Shown in pieces: positions 54,295-63,453 of a stretch of DNA of 64,000 bases (its first letter is position 1; each line of letters begins with the position of its first letter). The position numbers and the translations under genes were made by a program. Source of the stretch: an uncultured Saprospiraceae bacterium (GTDB lineage: Bacteria; Bacteroidota; Bacteroidia; Chitinophagales; Saprospiraceae). Below the pieces are notes generated by a model. That model worked only from the letters and a program-made list of their open reading frames with translations, was not told the DNA's origin and made no database searches. The stretch lies in the NCBI GenBank assembly GCA_937928045.1, contig CALFWO010000057.1:62001-126000 (forward strand), written 5' to 3'.

Positions 54295-56184
54295 CTAAGC
54301 TTGGTCGGCCAGTTCCATCCAGCGCATTTCTTTTTCTTCGATTTGCTCTTTGACTGCGCCGAGAGATTTTGACAGTTCCTCGATTTTCTCTGGAGTTAAA
54401 TTTGGTTCGTTGAATTGAGCTGTGATCTTTTCTTTCTCTGCTTCCAGCTTTTCAATTTGTCTTTCAAGTCTTTTGACTTCCTTTTTGTCTTCTCTGCTTA
54501 GACCTTCTGCTTCTTTCGCTTTTTGTTCGATAGCTCTGGTGGCTTTTTCTTCTTGCTTTCGAACATCTCTGTCTGCTCGCTGTTGTTCTAGTTCTTTTTT
54601 CTTTTTGTCTTTTCTGTAATCACTATAATTCCCCAGATAATCTTTAATCTTTCCATTGCCTTCAAAAACGAAAAGGTGGTCCACAATTTTATCCATGAAG
54701 TACCTATCATGAGAAACAACTAGCAGACATCCATCAAACTCTAATAGAAATTCTTCAAGAACATTTAAAGTCAAAATATCCAGATCATTTGTTGGCTCAT
54801 CGAGAATTAAAAAATTGGGATTCTCCATTAAAACTGTTAGCAAATACAACCTTCTTTTTTCTCCACCCGACAACTGGGACACATAGACTTGTTGCTGTTT
54901 TCTTGAGAAAAGAAATCGTTCTAACAAGGATGCTGCGGTTAGCTTTTGCCCTTTTGCTAAAGGAAGAAATTCTGCAATGTCTCTTATTACATCGATGACT
55001 CTTTTGTCTTGCTTCAAATTGATGCCTGCTTGAGTATAGTATCCAAAGACTATTGTTCCTCCGACGATTAACTTTCCGCCGTCCGGTCTGATTTGCTGAG
55101 TAAGAAGTTTTAGAAAAGTTGTTTTACCCACACCGTTAGGACCAGCGATTCCAACTTTTTCTCCTCGGTTGAATTTATAGAAAAAATTATCGACAAGCTT
55201 TTTGTCGCCATAAGATTTACTAATGTACTGCGCTTCTAATATTTTACTTCCCAGACGACGACCTTTTACTTCGATTTGAATCTTATCGTCTAGTTTAGTT
55301 TTATGAGCTTTTTCCTTAATGGTATCGAATTTATCGACCCTAGATTTGGCCTTTGTCGTTCTAGCCTGCGGCATTCTGCGAATCCATTGTAATTCCTTTT
55401 TAAAGAGTTTCTTACTCTTGTCCAATTCAATGGCTTCGTTTTCTTCCCTTACCGCCTTCTTTTCTAGAAAATCAGAATAATTTCCTCGATAGCGATAAAG
55501 ATTACCTTGGTCTAATTCTACGATATGATCGCAAATATTTTCAAGAAAATATCTATCGTGAGTAACCATGAACAAGGTTAGCGAACTTCGTTTTAAATAT
55601 TCTTCTAGCCATTCTATCAATTCTAGATCTAAATGATTGGTTGGCTCATCAAGAATTAGAAAGTCGGGTTCATCGATTAAAAGTTGTACCAACGCCAAGC
55701 GCTTCTGTTGACCTCCGGAAAGTGATCCTACAAGTTGTTCGAAAGCGCCGATTTCAAATCTTGACAGCATCTCTTTAACTCGAGCTTCGAAATCCCAAGC
55801 TTTGAGATCATCCATAGCTTGAAGCGCATCTTGCATTTGCTTTTCGCGATCAGGAAACAACATAGCTTCTTGGTAATCTCGAACGGCCTTAATCATTGGA
55901 TTTTCTGTTCTATGAAAAACAGACTCAAGAATGGTGTGAGCGTCATTAAAATCAGGATCTTGGTTTAAGAATCCAATGCGAATGTCTTGGCGCGTCTCAA
56001 TCTTAGCATTTTCTCCTTCAGGAGATTCTATTCCCGCGATAACACGAAGCAGCGTGGACTTCCCACTTCCATTTCGCGCCACTAAAGCGATCTTCTGGCC
56101 CTTGGCAATAGTCAAGTTGAGATTTTTGAATAGGGTCTTCTCTCCGTAAGACTTGGATATATTTTCTAAGCTCAGATAATTCAA
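54295..56184 (-). CDS. ABC-F family ATPase (Uup-like)
   Basis: A soluble twin-ATPase protein without membrane domain. The first domain has Walker A VARNGSGKST, signature LSGGQQKR and Walker B FLILDEPTNHLDL; the second has GPNGVGKTT, LSGGEKRR and FLILDEPTNDLDI. A C-terminal coiled coil (about residues 530-629) is typical of Uup, which binds DNA and the ribosome. The frame is open to 56214, but a TTG at 56184 gives NYLSLENISKSYGEK, the expected start of the family, so it is preferred. A -7 box lies at 56203-56210. Confidence 0.9.
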   Translation of the reverse strand: MNYLSLENISKSYGEKTLFKNLNLTIAKGQKIALVARNGSGKSTLLRVIAGIESPEGENAKIETRQDIRIGFLNQDPDFNDAHTILESVFHRTENPMIKAVRDYQEAMLFPDREKQMQDALQAMDDLKAWDFEARVKEMLSRFEIGAFEQLVGSLSGGQQKRLALVQLLIDEPDFLILDEPTNHLDLELIEWLEEYLKRSSLTLFMVTHDRYFLENICDHIVELDQGNLYRYRGNYSDFLEKKAVREENEAIELDKSKKLFKKELQWIRRMPQARTTKAKSRVDKFDTIKEKAHKTKLDDKIQIEVKGRRLGSKILEAQYISKSYGDKKLVDNFFYKFNRGEKVGIAGPNGVGKTTFLKLLTQQIRPDGGKLIVGGTIVFGYYTQAGINLKQDKRVIDVIRDIAEFLPLAKGQKLTAASLLERFLFSRKQQQVYVSQLSGGEKRRLYLLTVLMENPNFLILDEPTNDLDILTLNVLEEFLLEFDGCLLVVSHDRYFMDKIVDHLFVFEGNGKIKDYLGNYSDYRKDKKKKELEQQRADRDVRKQEEKATRAIEQKAKEAEGLSREDKKEVKRLERQIEKLEAEKEKITAQFNEPNLTPEKIEELSKSLGAVKEQIEEKEMRWMELADQA

Positions 56185-56202
56185 TGCGCTACAAATTTGC
56201 CT

Positions 56203-56210
56203 CAAAAATA
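56203..56210 (-). promoter_or_regulatory. Candidate -7 promoter box of the ABC-F gene
   Basis: On the minus strand TATTTTTG (56210-56203) fits TAnnTTTG and lies about 19 bases before the proposed TTG start. It abuts the upstream terminator hairpin. Confidence 0.35.
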
Positions 56211-56249
56211 TCAAAAGGTCTCTCAGTAATGAACTGAAAGACCTTTTGA
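56211..56249 (-). terminator. Terminator after the Prc/Tsp protease gene
   Basis: TCAAAAGGTCT (56211-56221) pairs with AGACCTTTTGA (56239-56249) and an inner TCAGT (56223-56227) pairs with ACTGA (56233-56237) around AATGA. On the minus strand the stem is followed by TATTTTTGAG. It lies 28 bases beyond the protease stop. Confidence 0.9.
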
Positions 56250-56277
56250 TTAAGATTTAATATTTATCTAGGAGCTA

Positions 56278-58380
56278 CTATTTCATCTCAGACATGATTC
56301 TCATAGCTTCTTCTAAGTAAATATCCTTATGTAGATTTTCTAACCAATCGTCATTTCGAGCCTGTTTGGCTTCATCCATTTTGATGTCTTCCATATCCAC
56401 ATCAAGATTCGTGATCTTAAGTCCATCAATTGGAGTAAAGATATCTTCAAACTCTTTGGCGATTGCCTCTCTCTCTTTTCGTTCTGCACTATAGGTCTCA
56501 AGGTCGATAGCAAACTGCGTTTCGTCTCTTTGCGCTTTTAACCTTGCAGCATCATCCTTCACCAATTTGAAAGTTGGGTGATTAGCGATTCTTCCAAAAC
56601 TTGACTTAGATAAGATTTCTTTCCCGTTTACTCTGTATACTTTTTGGTCGTGATTAACTGGCTCAATTTCACTCCAAGACATTGGATATTCTTGATCCTG
56701 CTCTCCAAGCTTTAAGTAAAAGTATCTGTCTGGTAAAATGATGTCTGGTTGAACTCCTTTCAGTTGAGTTGAACCACCATCTACCCTATAGAATTTTTGA
56801 ATAGTAAGCTTTACATCACCAAGAGGTTTAATTTCGTTGTATCCTCTTATCGCTCTATCTAGATCGAAAAAACGTTGGACAGTACCTTTTCCAAAAGTTG
56901 TCTTACCTGTACCAATGATTATTGCTCTTCCATAATCTTGTAAAGCTGCCGCTAAAATTTCAGAAGCTGAAGCAGAAAATGAATTTACCAAGACTATTAA
57001 TTTGCCATCGTATTGAACAGTAGGATCAGTATCAGATAAAACATCTGGTGATTGGTTCCTTGTTTTAACTTGGACGATTGGACCTTCCTCAATAAATAGT
57101 CCAGTCATTTTCACAACATCTCTTAGCGAACCTCCACCGTTTGATCGCAAGTCAAGTATAATTCCATCGACGTTATTAGCCTTCAACTTTTCAACTTCCA
57201 TAGCTACATCCTCTGCACAAGATCTTCCTCCTGATCTTTGGAAATCAGCATAAAATCTAGGTAAATGTATGTAACCGATATTGTTTGACGCTCCTTCTAA
57301 ATTTACGATTGCGGACTTTGCATATCCTTCGTCTATTTCAACTACATCACGTGTGATGCTGATCACTTGCTCGGTACCATCAACTTTTTTAACTGTAAGA
57401 TTTACAATCGTACCTTTCTTTCCACGAATGTTTTTTACAACATCATCAATTCTAAATCCAGTAACATCTAGTGGTTCTTCGCCGTCCTGAGCTACCTTAG
57501 TAATCAAATCGTTTGCTTCCAACTCTTTTCCTTTCCAAGCCGGTCCCCCTGGTATGATTTCAGAAACTTTCGTGTAATCTCCATCAGTTTGCAATCTTGC
57601 CCCGATGCCTTCTAGCGTTCCAGACATGTTAATGTCAAAGTTTGCTTTGTCCTTTGGCAACAAGTAACTGGTATGCGGATCGTAAATATTTGTCAATGCG
57701 TTGATATAATCTGAAAGATAATCTGAGCGACGATCTTTAGACATTCTATCATACCAGTCGTTAAAAGTTTTTAATACTTCTTCTCTGGACTTTTCTTCCA
57801 TTTCAGCGAAAGTCTTCTTTTCAACTTCCTCACCTTTTTCAATTTTATCATTTTGAGACTTTTGTTTGTTGTAAACTTTATTCAATGTCTCATACTTCAT
57901 TGCCTTTCTCCAATACTCTTTCAACTGAGCATCGTCTTTCGCAAAAGCTTTGTCTTCATTCCCTAACTCCACAGCCTCATCTACTGAAAAATCAAATGGT
58001 TTGCTTAAAATATCTTGGTAATAGGATTGGGTTTTCTTCAAACCAGCTTCGATTCGCTCAATCGCTACATCCAATAGTTGGAAAGTTCCTTCTTCTAACT
58101 GATTGTCAATCGATTTTTCGAAAGGCTTAAGAAGTGCTATGTCTTCTTGAGTCAACCATCTCCTTCCTAAATCGATTCGATCTAGATAGAGATCAAAAGC
58201 TTTCGCAGAAAAGTCATCATCAATGGCTGCTGGCTTATAATGCAATTGCTCAAGGCCTTGCATTATCGTTTGAATTAGAATAGCCTCTTTCTGGCTATTG
58301 TCTTGATTAAATGGAAAATATGCACCTCCAACAAGGATTGCTAGGGCTACTATAAAAATCAATGCTCCTTTATTCTTCAT
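56278..58380 (-). CDS. Carboxy-terminal processing peptidase (Prc/Tsp, S41)
   Basis: A periplasmic protease of 700 aa that trims or degrades envelope proteins. An N-terminal hydrophobic helix (ALIFIVALAILVGGAYF) serves as signal or anchor. After a long N-terminal domain comes a PDZ domain (LEGIGARLQTDGDYTKVSEIIPGGPAWKGKELEANDLI), then the S41 core with the Ser-Lys dyad: Ser in NSFSASASEILAAALQD and Lys in GKTTFGKGTVQR. The length and C-terminal domain are those of the E. coli Prc type (carboxy terminal-processing peptidase). Confidence 0.94.
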   Translation of the reverse strand: MKNKGALIFIVALAILVGGAYFPFNQDNSQKEAILIQTIMQGLEQLHYKPAAIDDDFSAKAFDLYLDRIDLGRRWLTQEDIALLKPFEKSIDNQLEEGTFQLLDVAIERIEAGLKKTQSYYQDILSKPFDFSVDEAVELGNEDKAFAKDDAQLKEYWRKAMKYETLNKVYNKQKSQNDKIEKGEEVEKKTFAEMEEKSREEVLKTFNDWYDRMSKDRRSDYLSDYINALTNIYDPHTSYLLPKDKANFDINMSGTLEGIGARLQTDGDYTKVSEIIPGGPAWKGKELEANDLITKVAQDGEEPLDVTGFRIDDVVKNIRGKKGTIVNLTVKKVDGTEQVISITRDVVEIDEGYAKSAIVNLEGASNNIGYIHLPRFYADFQRSGGRSCAEDVAMEVEKLKANNVDGIILDLRSNGGGSLRDVVKMTGLFIEEGPIVQVKTRNQSPDVLSDTDPTVQYDGKLIVLVNSFSASASEILAAALQDYGRAIIIGTGKTTFGKGTVQRFFDLDRAIRGYNEIKPLGDVKLTIQKFYRVDGGSTQLKGVQPDIILPDRYFYLKLGEQDQEYPMSWSEIEPVNHDQKVYRVNGKEILSKSSFGRIANHPTFKLVKDDAARLKAQRDETQFAIDLETYSAERKEREAIAKEFEDIFTPIDGLKITNLDVDMEDIKMDEAKQARNDDWLENLHKDIYLEEAMRIMSEMK

Positions 58381-58603
58381 AGGTAAAAGCGGCTTTTCAA
58401 AAATTAAATTTTGCTATCCCAACAAGGATTTGGCAAAATGAGAAGACGTATAATAAATATACTGTCTTTTAACAGTAAAGTTCGGCTATAATCCTGCCAA
58501 AAGGGCAGTTTAACGAAACAATAACGAAAAAATGGCCAAAAACTTATGAAGTGTCACATCGTTGGTTGTTTAGTCTGTTTTTGATGCATCAATTACCGAA
58601 AGT

Positions 58604-58641
58604 AAAAAAGCCGATTGAATCGAGTTCAACCGGCCTTTTTT
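58604..58641 (-). terminator. Terminator after the pyrophosphatase gene
   Basis: AAAAAAGCCGATTGAA pairs with TTCAACCGGCCTTTTTT with a small internal mismatch, between 58604 and 58641; A/T runs on both ends give a T-run on the minus strand. It is 18 bases beyond the hppA stop. Confidence 0.85.
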
Positions 58642-58658
58642 CGTCAAATTCTAATGTA

Positions 58659-60845
58659 TTAACTTATAAATGGTGCGATCACCAAAGCTACAACAGACAT
58701 CAATTTCAAGAGGATATTCAATGATGGACCTGAAGTATCCTTAAATGGATCCCCAACGGTATCACCAACAACGGTTGCTTTGTGCGCCTCCGATCCTTTG
58801 TAGTGCATTTCGCCATCAATCTCAACTCCTTCTTCAAACATCTTCTTAGCGTTATCCCATGCTCCTCCTGCGTTAGACTGGAAGATTGCCATAAGTACAC
58901 CACAAACGGTAACACCAGCAAGAAGACCTCCTAGCATTTCTGCTCCACCTCCGAATCCAATAATTACAGGAGAGATTACTGCGATCAATCCTGGAAGAAT
59001 CATTTCACGGATAGAAGCTTTAGTGGAAATATCAACACATTTGTCATATTCCGCTTTTCCATCTGCAGCATCGAATGTAGCTCGATCAGCAGCAGACCAT
59101 TCGCTGGATTCTTTTCCTTCATTTCTTTTCATTACTTCCAAAGCAGCTTTTAACTCAGGAATAGTTTTGAATTGTCTTCTAACTTCGTTGATCATATCCA
59201 TCGCTGCTCGCCCTACGGCATTCATTGAAAGTGCAGAGAACAAGAATGGCAACATACCACCGAGTAATAATCCAGCCATTACTTTTGGTTGAGCAATATC
59301 AATCGAAGTGATTCCAGCTGTAGCCATGAACGCTGCAAACAAAGCTAATGCAGTTAAAGCTGCAGAACCAATTGCAAATCCTTTTCCAATTGCTGCAGTT
59401 GTATTTCCTACTGCATCCAGTTTATCTGTTTTTTGTCTTACTTCTTTTTCTAGTTCAGCCATTTCAGCAATTCCCCCTGCATTATCCGCAATAGGTCCGT
59501 AAGCATCAACAGCCAATTGGATTCCTGTATTAGAAAGCATCCCGACTGCCGCAATTGCAATACCATAAAGTCCACCAAAATAGTGTGCTCCAATAATTGC
59601 AGAAGCTAAAATTAAGATTGGAATAGCTGTTGAAATCATACCAACTCCTAAACCTGCGATGATGTTCGTTGCTGCCCCTGTTAAAGATTGTTTTACAATT
59701 GAAACAACTGGCTTAGTGCCTGTTCCTGTGTAGTACTCTGTAACCATCCCGATTAAAACCCCAGCAACAAGACCGATTATAACTGCTGCGAATATTCCAA
59801 GAGGAGTATAAGTTTCACCATTGAACGTCCAAGATTCTGGGAGCATCCAATTGGCAATTGCATAAGTTGCAGCGATCATAATTCCACCAGCTATAAATTC
59901 ACCTCTGTTTAATGCCTTTTGAGGATCTCCCCCTTCTCCAACTTTTACAAAGAAAGTTCCGATGATTGAAGTAATAATTCCAACAGAAGCTAAAACTAAA
60001 GGAAGCATAACTGCTGAAAGACCATTGAATCCATCAGTCCAAGCTGCGCCATTAACCGTAGCTCCACCGATAAATACCGCTCCTAATACCATAGTTCCAA
60101 TGATAGATCCAACATATGATTCGAATAGATCTGCTCCCATCCCTGCAACATCTCCTACATTGTCTCCAACGTTATCAGCAATAGTCGCTGGGTTCAATGG
60201 GTGATCTTCAGGAATCCCTGCTTCCACTTTTCCAACCAAATCCGCTCCAACATCCGCCGCTTTAGTGTAGATACCTCCACCTACTCTTGCGAAAAGAGCG
60301 ATAGAAGAAGCCCCAAAAGAAAAACCGGTAAGTACCGTAATCACCTTTGATACATTTGCTTGGGTATCAACTCCAAACATAGAAGTATAAACAAGAAACA
60401 AAGTACCTAGTCCTAAAACTCCAAGACCAACTACTCCCATTCCCATAACTGCTCCACCACCAAATGCAACTTCTAGTGCTTTTCCGAGACCAGTTCTTGC
60501 AGCATTTGTTGTTCTAACATTTGCCTTCGTAGCCACTTTCATACCTATGAATCCAGCCAATCCAGAACAGATTGCACCCAACACGAAAGACAAAGCCACT
60601 AAAACAGAAGATCCTTCTTGAGTTCCACTCCATGCCATTAAAGCCGCAACTACCGCCACAAAAATGGCTAGCACTTTATATTCAGCCCTAAGAAAGGCCA
60701 TCGCGCCATCTGCAATGTTATCGGCAATCCTGCCCATCTTTTCTGTTCCCACCTCTTGTCTTGAAACCCATGCAGATTTCCAAAAGGTGAAAAGAAGTGC
60801 CACTAATCCAAAAAATGGAATGGCGTAAATGATATTTTGACTCAT
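58659..60845 (-). CDS. hppA: Membrane-bound, K+-dependent ion-pumping pyrophosphatase
   Basis: This pump couples hydrolysis of pyrophosphate to H+ or Na+ export. It is 728 aa from the ATG at 60845, with about 16 membrane helices and the catalytic segments [50 protein letters not shown]. The K+-dependence position reads [10 protein letters not shown] with Ala, the K+-dependent type, where K+-independent enzymes have Lys. Na+ versus H+ specificity cannot be decided here. The open frame reaches 60941, but the promoter at 60912-60942 lies inside it, so the shorter start is right. It has its own promoter and terminator. Confidence 0.95.
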   Translation of the reverse strand: MSQNIIYAIPFFGLVALLFTFWKSAWVSRQEVGTEKMGRIADNIADGAMAFLRAEYKVLAIFVAVVAALMAWSGTQEGSSVLVALSFVLGAICSGLAGFIGMKVATKANVRTTNAARTGLGKALEVAFGGGAVMGMGVVGLGVLGLGTLFLVYTSMFGVDTQANVSKVITVLTGFSFGASSIALFARVGGGIYTKAADVGADLVGKVEAGIPEDHPLNPATIADNVGDNVGDVAGMGADLFESYVGSIIGTMVLGAVFIGGATVNGAAWTDGFNGLSAVMLPLVLASVGIITSIIGTFFVKVGEGGDPQKALNRGEFIAGGIMIAATYAIANWMLPESWTFNGETYTPLGIFAAVIIGLVAGVLIGMVTEYYTGTGTKPVVSIVKQSLTGAATNIIAGLGVGMISTAIPILILASAIIGAHYFGGLYGIAIAAVGMLSNTGIQLAVDAYGPIADNAGGIAEMAELEKEVRQKTDKLDAVGNTTAAIGKGFAIGSAALTALALFAAFMATAGITSIDIAQPKVMAGLLLGGMLPFLFSALSMNAVGRAAMDMINEVRRQFKTIPELKAALEVMKRNEGKESSEWSAADRATFDAADGKAEYDKCVDISTKASIREMILPGLIAVISPVIIGFGGGAEMLGGLLAGVTVCGVLMAIFQSNAGGAWDNAKKMFEEGVEIDGEMHYKGSEAHKATVVGDTVGDPFKDTSGPSLNILLKLMSVVALVIAPFIS

Positions 60846-60911
60846 GTTCTCGTTTAGTTTTGATTTTAAAAAAGTTAATCTGAACAGCACATACGTTGCT
60901 GAACAAGGCCC

Positions 60912-60942
60912 CAAAGCTAAGTAAATTCGGATTTTATACAAA
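60912..60942 (-). promoter_or_regulatory. Promoter of hppA (TTTG-N19-TAGCTTTG)
   Basis: On the minus strand TTTG (60942-60939), then after 19 bases TAGCTTTG (60919-60912): a full match to the Bacteroidota pattern and the same 19-base spacing as at the atp operon. The -7 box is about 67 bases from the ATG at 60845. Confidence 0.8.
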
Positions 60943-60976
60943 AAAGGATTTTTATCATTTTTGAGGATTTTGATTT

Positions 60977-61558
60977 CTAGCTATTCATCCATTCTACTTT
61001 TGAAGCAATTGGAGTTCTTTTCCCTTCTTGAGGTGCATGGTCATAATAGCCCATATAAAACAATCCTAGACAACTTTCTCCTTCCTTCAAGCTTAGAAAT
61101 TCCTTGAATTGCTTAGAATTAATCGTGCCGGGGCTACTCCAATAAGATCCAATTTTTAAGGCCGTACAGGCCAACCACATATTTTGAACAGCACAGGCTA
61201 CAGCAGCAATTTCTTCCCATTCAGGCACAGATAAATTAGGATCCCTTTGCATGCAAATAGCAATAACACACGCAGACTGCCTTGGTTTAAGCCCTTTTTT
61301 GGTCATTTTTTCAGCTGAAAATTTTTCTTCCGGGGTATTATCCTGATAAAGCTTCTCAGACAAATCTCCAAGTCTTGACAACGCTGCTCCTCTAATTATT
61401 CTAAATCTCCATGGTTCCGTAAGACGATGTGTAGGAGCCCAGTTCGCTTGGGTTAAGACATCCATTATTACATTGGTCGGAATAGGTTTTCCATTGTATT
61501 GCTTCGGAAAAATAGAACGTCGTTTTGCTATAAGTTCAAAAAGTGCTTTGGTATCCAT
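60977..61558 (-). CDS. Nitroreductase family protein
   Basis: An FMN-dependent oxidoreductase of 193 aa. The N terminus [20 protein letters not shown] gives the R-R-S phosphate contact of [19 protein letters not shown] and the later [27 protein letters not shown] are typical of the YdjA-like single-domain branch. It reduces nitro or other electron-poor compounds with NAD(P)H. The natural substrate is not told by the sequence. It is divergent from the metal-transporter fusion gene; two -7-like boxes (CAAAnnTA on the plus strand) lie at 61573-61593. Confidence 0.9.
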   Translation of the reverse strand: MDTKALFELIAKRRSIFPKQYNGKPIPTNVIMDVLTQANWAPTHRLTEPWRFRIIRGAALSRLGDLSEKLYQDNTPEEKFSAEKMTKKGLKPRQSACVIAICMQRDPNLSVPEWEEIAAVACAVQNMWLACTALKIGSYWSSPGTINSKQFKEFLSLKEGESCLGLFYMGYYDHAPQEGKRTPIASKVEWMNS

Positions 61559-61625
61559 ATGCTAAATTTTCACAAAAGTAGAAGTCAAAAATACAAATCT
61601 TAAGTTTCGAGAATTAAAGCCCACT

Positions 61626-61659
61626 TAACAAAATTTGTTAGGTGCGTCTAAATGCCTAA
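61626..61659 (+). promoter_or_regulatory. Candidate DtxR-type operator before the metal transporter gene
   Basis: TAACAAA-A-TTTGTTA (61626-61640) is a perfect 15-base palindrome. It runs into TTAGGTGCGTCTAA (61638-61651) and CCTAA (61655-61659). The second part resembles DtxR/MntR boxes (TTAGGTnAG..CTAACCTAA) with a 3-base shift. A direct repeat CTAAAT also occurs (61648, 61656). It ends ten bases before the ATG. Confidence 0.4.
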
Positions 61660-61668
61660 ATTTACATT

Positions 61669-63441
61669 ATGAAAAAACAGCTGATATTGTTGATTTGTTT
61701 TGCTTGGGCCATTTCCACTTTTGGCCAAGATCGTCCAAAGGTTTTGGCAACGGCATCAATGATTTCAGACATGGCCCAAGTCATTGCTGGTAATAGACTT
61801 GAGATAGACTGCATAGTTCCTATTGGTGGAGATCCACATTTATACGAACCTACTCCACAGGATGCTTCAATGATTTACAAGGCTGATTTAGTTTTAAAAA
61901 ATGGAATGACCTTCGAGGGCTGGATTACTGAACTCATAGAAACTTCTGGAACCAAGGCAGAGGTCGTTTTGGTAACCAACGGAATCAATGCTATTCAAAG
62001 TTTGGATTATGAAAACTCAGTTGATCCTCATGCATGGATGGATGTTCAAAATGGCTTGACTTATATTAAGAATATCAACGCTGCATTAAAAAGACTGGAC
62101 CCCGAAAACGCAAACTACTTTCAGAACAACTATGAACAGTATAGAAAAAAGTTAGCGGATCTAGATCAATATATTAAAGATAGAGTCAACGAAATTCCGG
62201 AGAAAAAAAGGGTGCTGATTACTTCGCATGATGCATTCCAGTATTACGGTCGCGCTTATGGTCTAACTTTAAAATCTGTTCTTGGTACATCAACTGACGC
62301 AGAAGTACAAACCTCCGATATAACAGCATTGCATAAAGCAATACAAGAGACTCAAGTTCCAGCAATTTTTGTGGAAACCACGATCAATCCAAAATTACTG
62401 GAACAGGTAGCCGCGGACAATGGAATTTCTATTGGCGGTAAATTATATGCGGATTCTATTGGTGATGAGGAAAGTGATGGGAACTCTTATCACAACATGC
62501 TCAAATCAAATACTGACAAAATTGTAAATGCTTTAACCGGTAAAATAAACGAAGGCTATTTTGAAGCGAAGCAAGAAGATAGTCTTTTGAAAAAGTTACT
62601 ACTTTTTGGTTTAATTGGATTTCTTTTTATTGGAGGGTTCTTAATGATGTTACTGAGATTGAGAAAAACTGCTACTAGTGAAATTCCACCTGACCTCCCA
62701 GATCATGAGGCTATTTCTATAAATGGACTTTCCGTTTCTTATGATAAAAAAGTTGTCCTAAGTAATATCTACTGTGAAATTGCATCTGGAAAAGTCTACG
62801 GTGTGCTAGGGCCAAATGGAGCTGGAAAATCTACTTTGTTTAAATCAATTCTTGGGTTAATTGAACCTAGTTCTGGAACAATCAAATTGCATGGGTTTCC
62901 ACCTCATGTTCAAAAAAGACGAATTGCTTATGTCCCGCAGAAAAACGATGTTGATTGGAGTTTTCCGGCAACAGTAAAAGACATTGTAGAGATGGGACGT
63001 TACCCACATTTGAAACCATTGTCGAGGTTGAGTAAAGCAGACAGTGAAATTGTGGCGAAATCATTATCGGAATTGGGAATTGAACACTTGGCCCAGCGTC
63101 AAATTGGGGAGTTATCTGGGGGACAGCAACAAAGAGTATTTTTAGCTAGAGCCCTAGCCCAGCAAGCGGACATCTTTCTATTGGATGAACCATTCGTTGG
63201 AGTGGATATTACAACGGAAGGAAAAATAATTGACTTGTTAAAAAAACTAGCAGCTCAGAATAAAACGTTGTTGGTAGTGCATCACGATTTATCTACTGTG
63301 AAAGATTATTTCGATAGCGTTATTCTGTTAAATCAAAGATTAATTGCAGCAGGGCCAACAGCACAAACATTTACAGAGGAGAATTTATCAACAGCGTACC
63401 GAGGGCAATTACCAATATTGCATAAGACCGTTGGAGAATAA
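61669..63441 (+). CDS. Fused metal-binding protein and ABC ATPase (Zn/Mn/Fe transport)
   Basis: One 590-aa chain joins two ABC transporter parts that are normally separate. Residues 1-19 are a signal peptide; about 20-300 is a cluster A-I (ZnuA/MntC type) binding protein with ligand candidates H57 (GGDPHLYEPTP), H121 (VDPHAWMD), H187 (TSHDAFQYYG) and D262 (LYADSIG). Residues about 309-330 form one membrane helix. From about 345 to 580 it is an ABC ATPase with Walker A GPNGAGKST (381-389), LSGGQ (482-486), Walker B FLLDEP (503-508) and H-loop H538. The topology is consistent: receptor outside, ATPase inside. No permease gene is adjacent. Confidence 0.9.
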   Translation: MKKQLILLICFAWAISTFGQDRPKVLATASMISDMAQVIAGNRLEIDCIVPIGGDPHLYEPTPQDASMIYKADLVLKNGMTFEGWITELIETSGTKAEVVLVTNGINAIQSLDYENSVDPHAWMDVQNGLTYIKNINAALKRLDPENANYFQNNYEQYRKKLADLDQYIKDRVNEIPEKKRVLITSHDAFQYYGRAYGLTLKSVLGTSTDAEVQTSDITALHKAIQETQVPAIFVETTINPKLLEQVAADNGISIGGKLYADSIGDEESDGNSYHNMLKSNTDKIVNALTGKINEGYFEAKQEDSLLKKLLLFGLIGFLFIGGFLMMLLRLRKTATSEIPPDLPDHEAISINGLSVSYDKKVVLSNIYCEIASGKVYGVLGPNGAGKSTLFKSILGLIEPSSGTIKLHGFPPHVQKRRIAYVPQKNDVDWSFPATVKDIVEMGRYPHLKPLSRLSKADSEIVAKSLSELGIEHLAQRQIGELSGGQQQRVFLARALAQQADIFLLDEPFVGVDITTEGKIIDLLKKLAAQNKTLLVVHHDLSTVKDYFDSVILLNQRLIAAGPTAQTFTEENLSTAYRGQLPILHKTVGE

Positions 63442-63453
63442 TATTCTAAAGTA

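Noticed and set aside
58381-58658. Possible small RNA or regulator in the gap before the Prc gene
   Set aside because: Two weak hairpins (TACTGT/ACAGTA and CTGCC/GGCAG) only; no promoter box found. Apart from the hppA terminator I see nothing firm.
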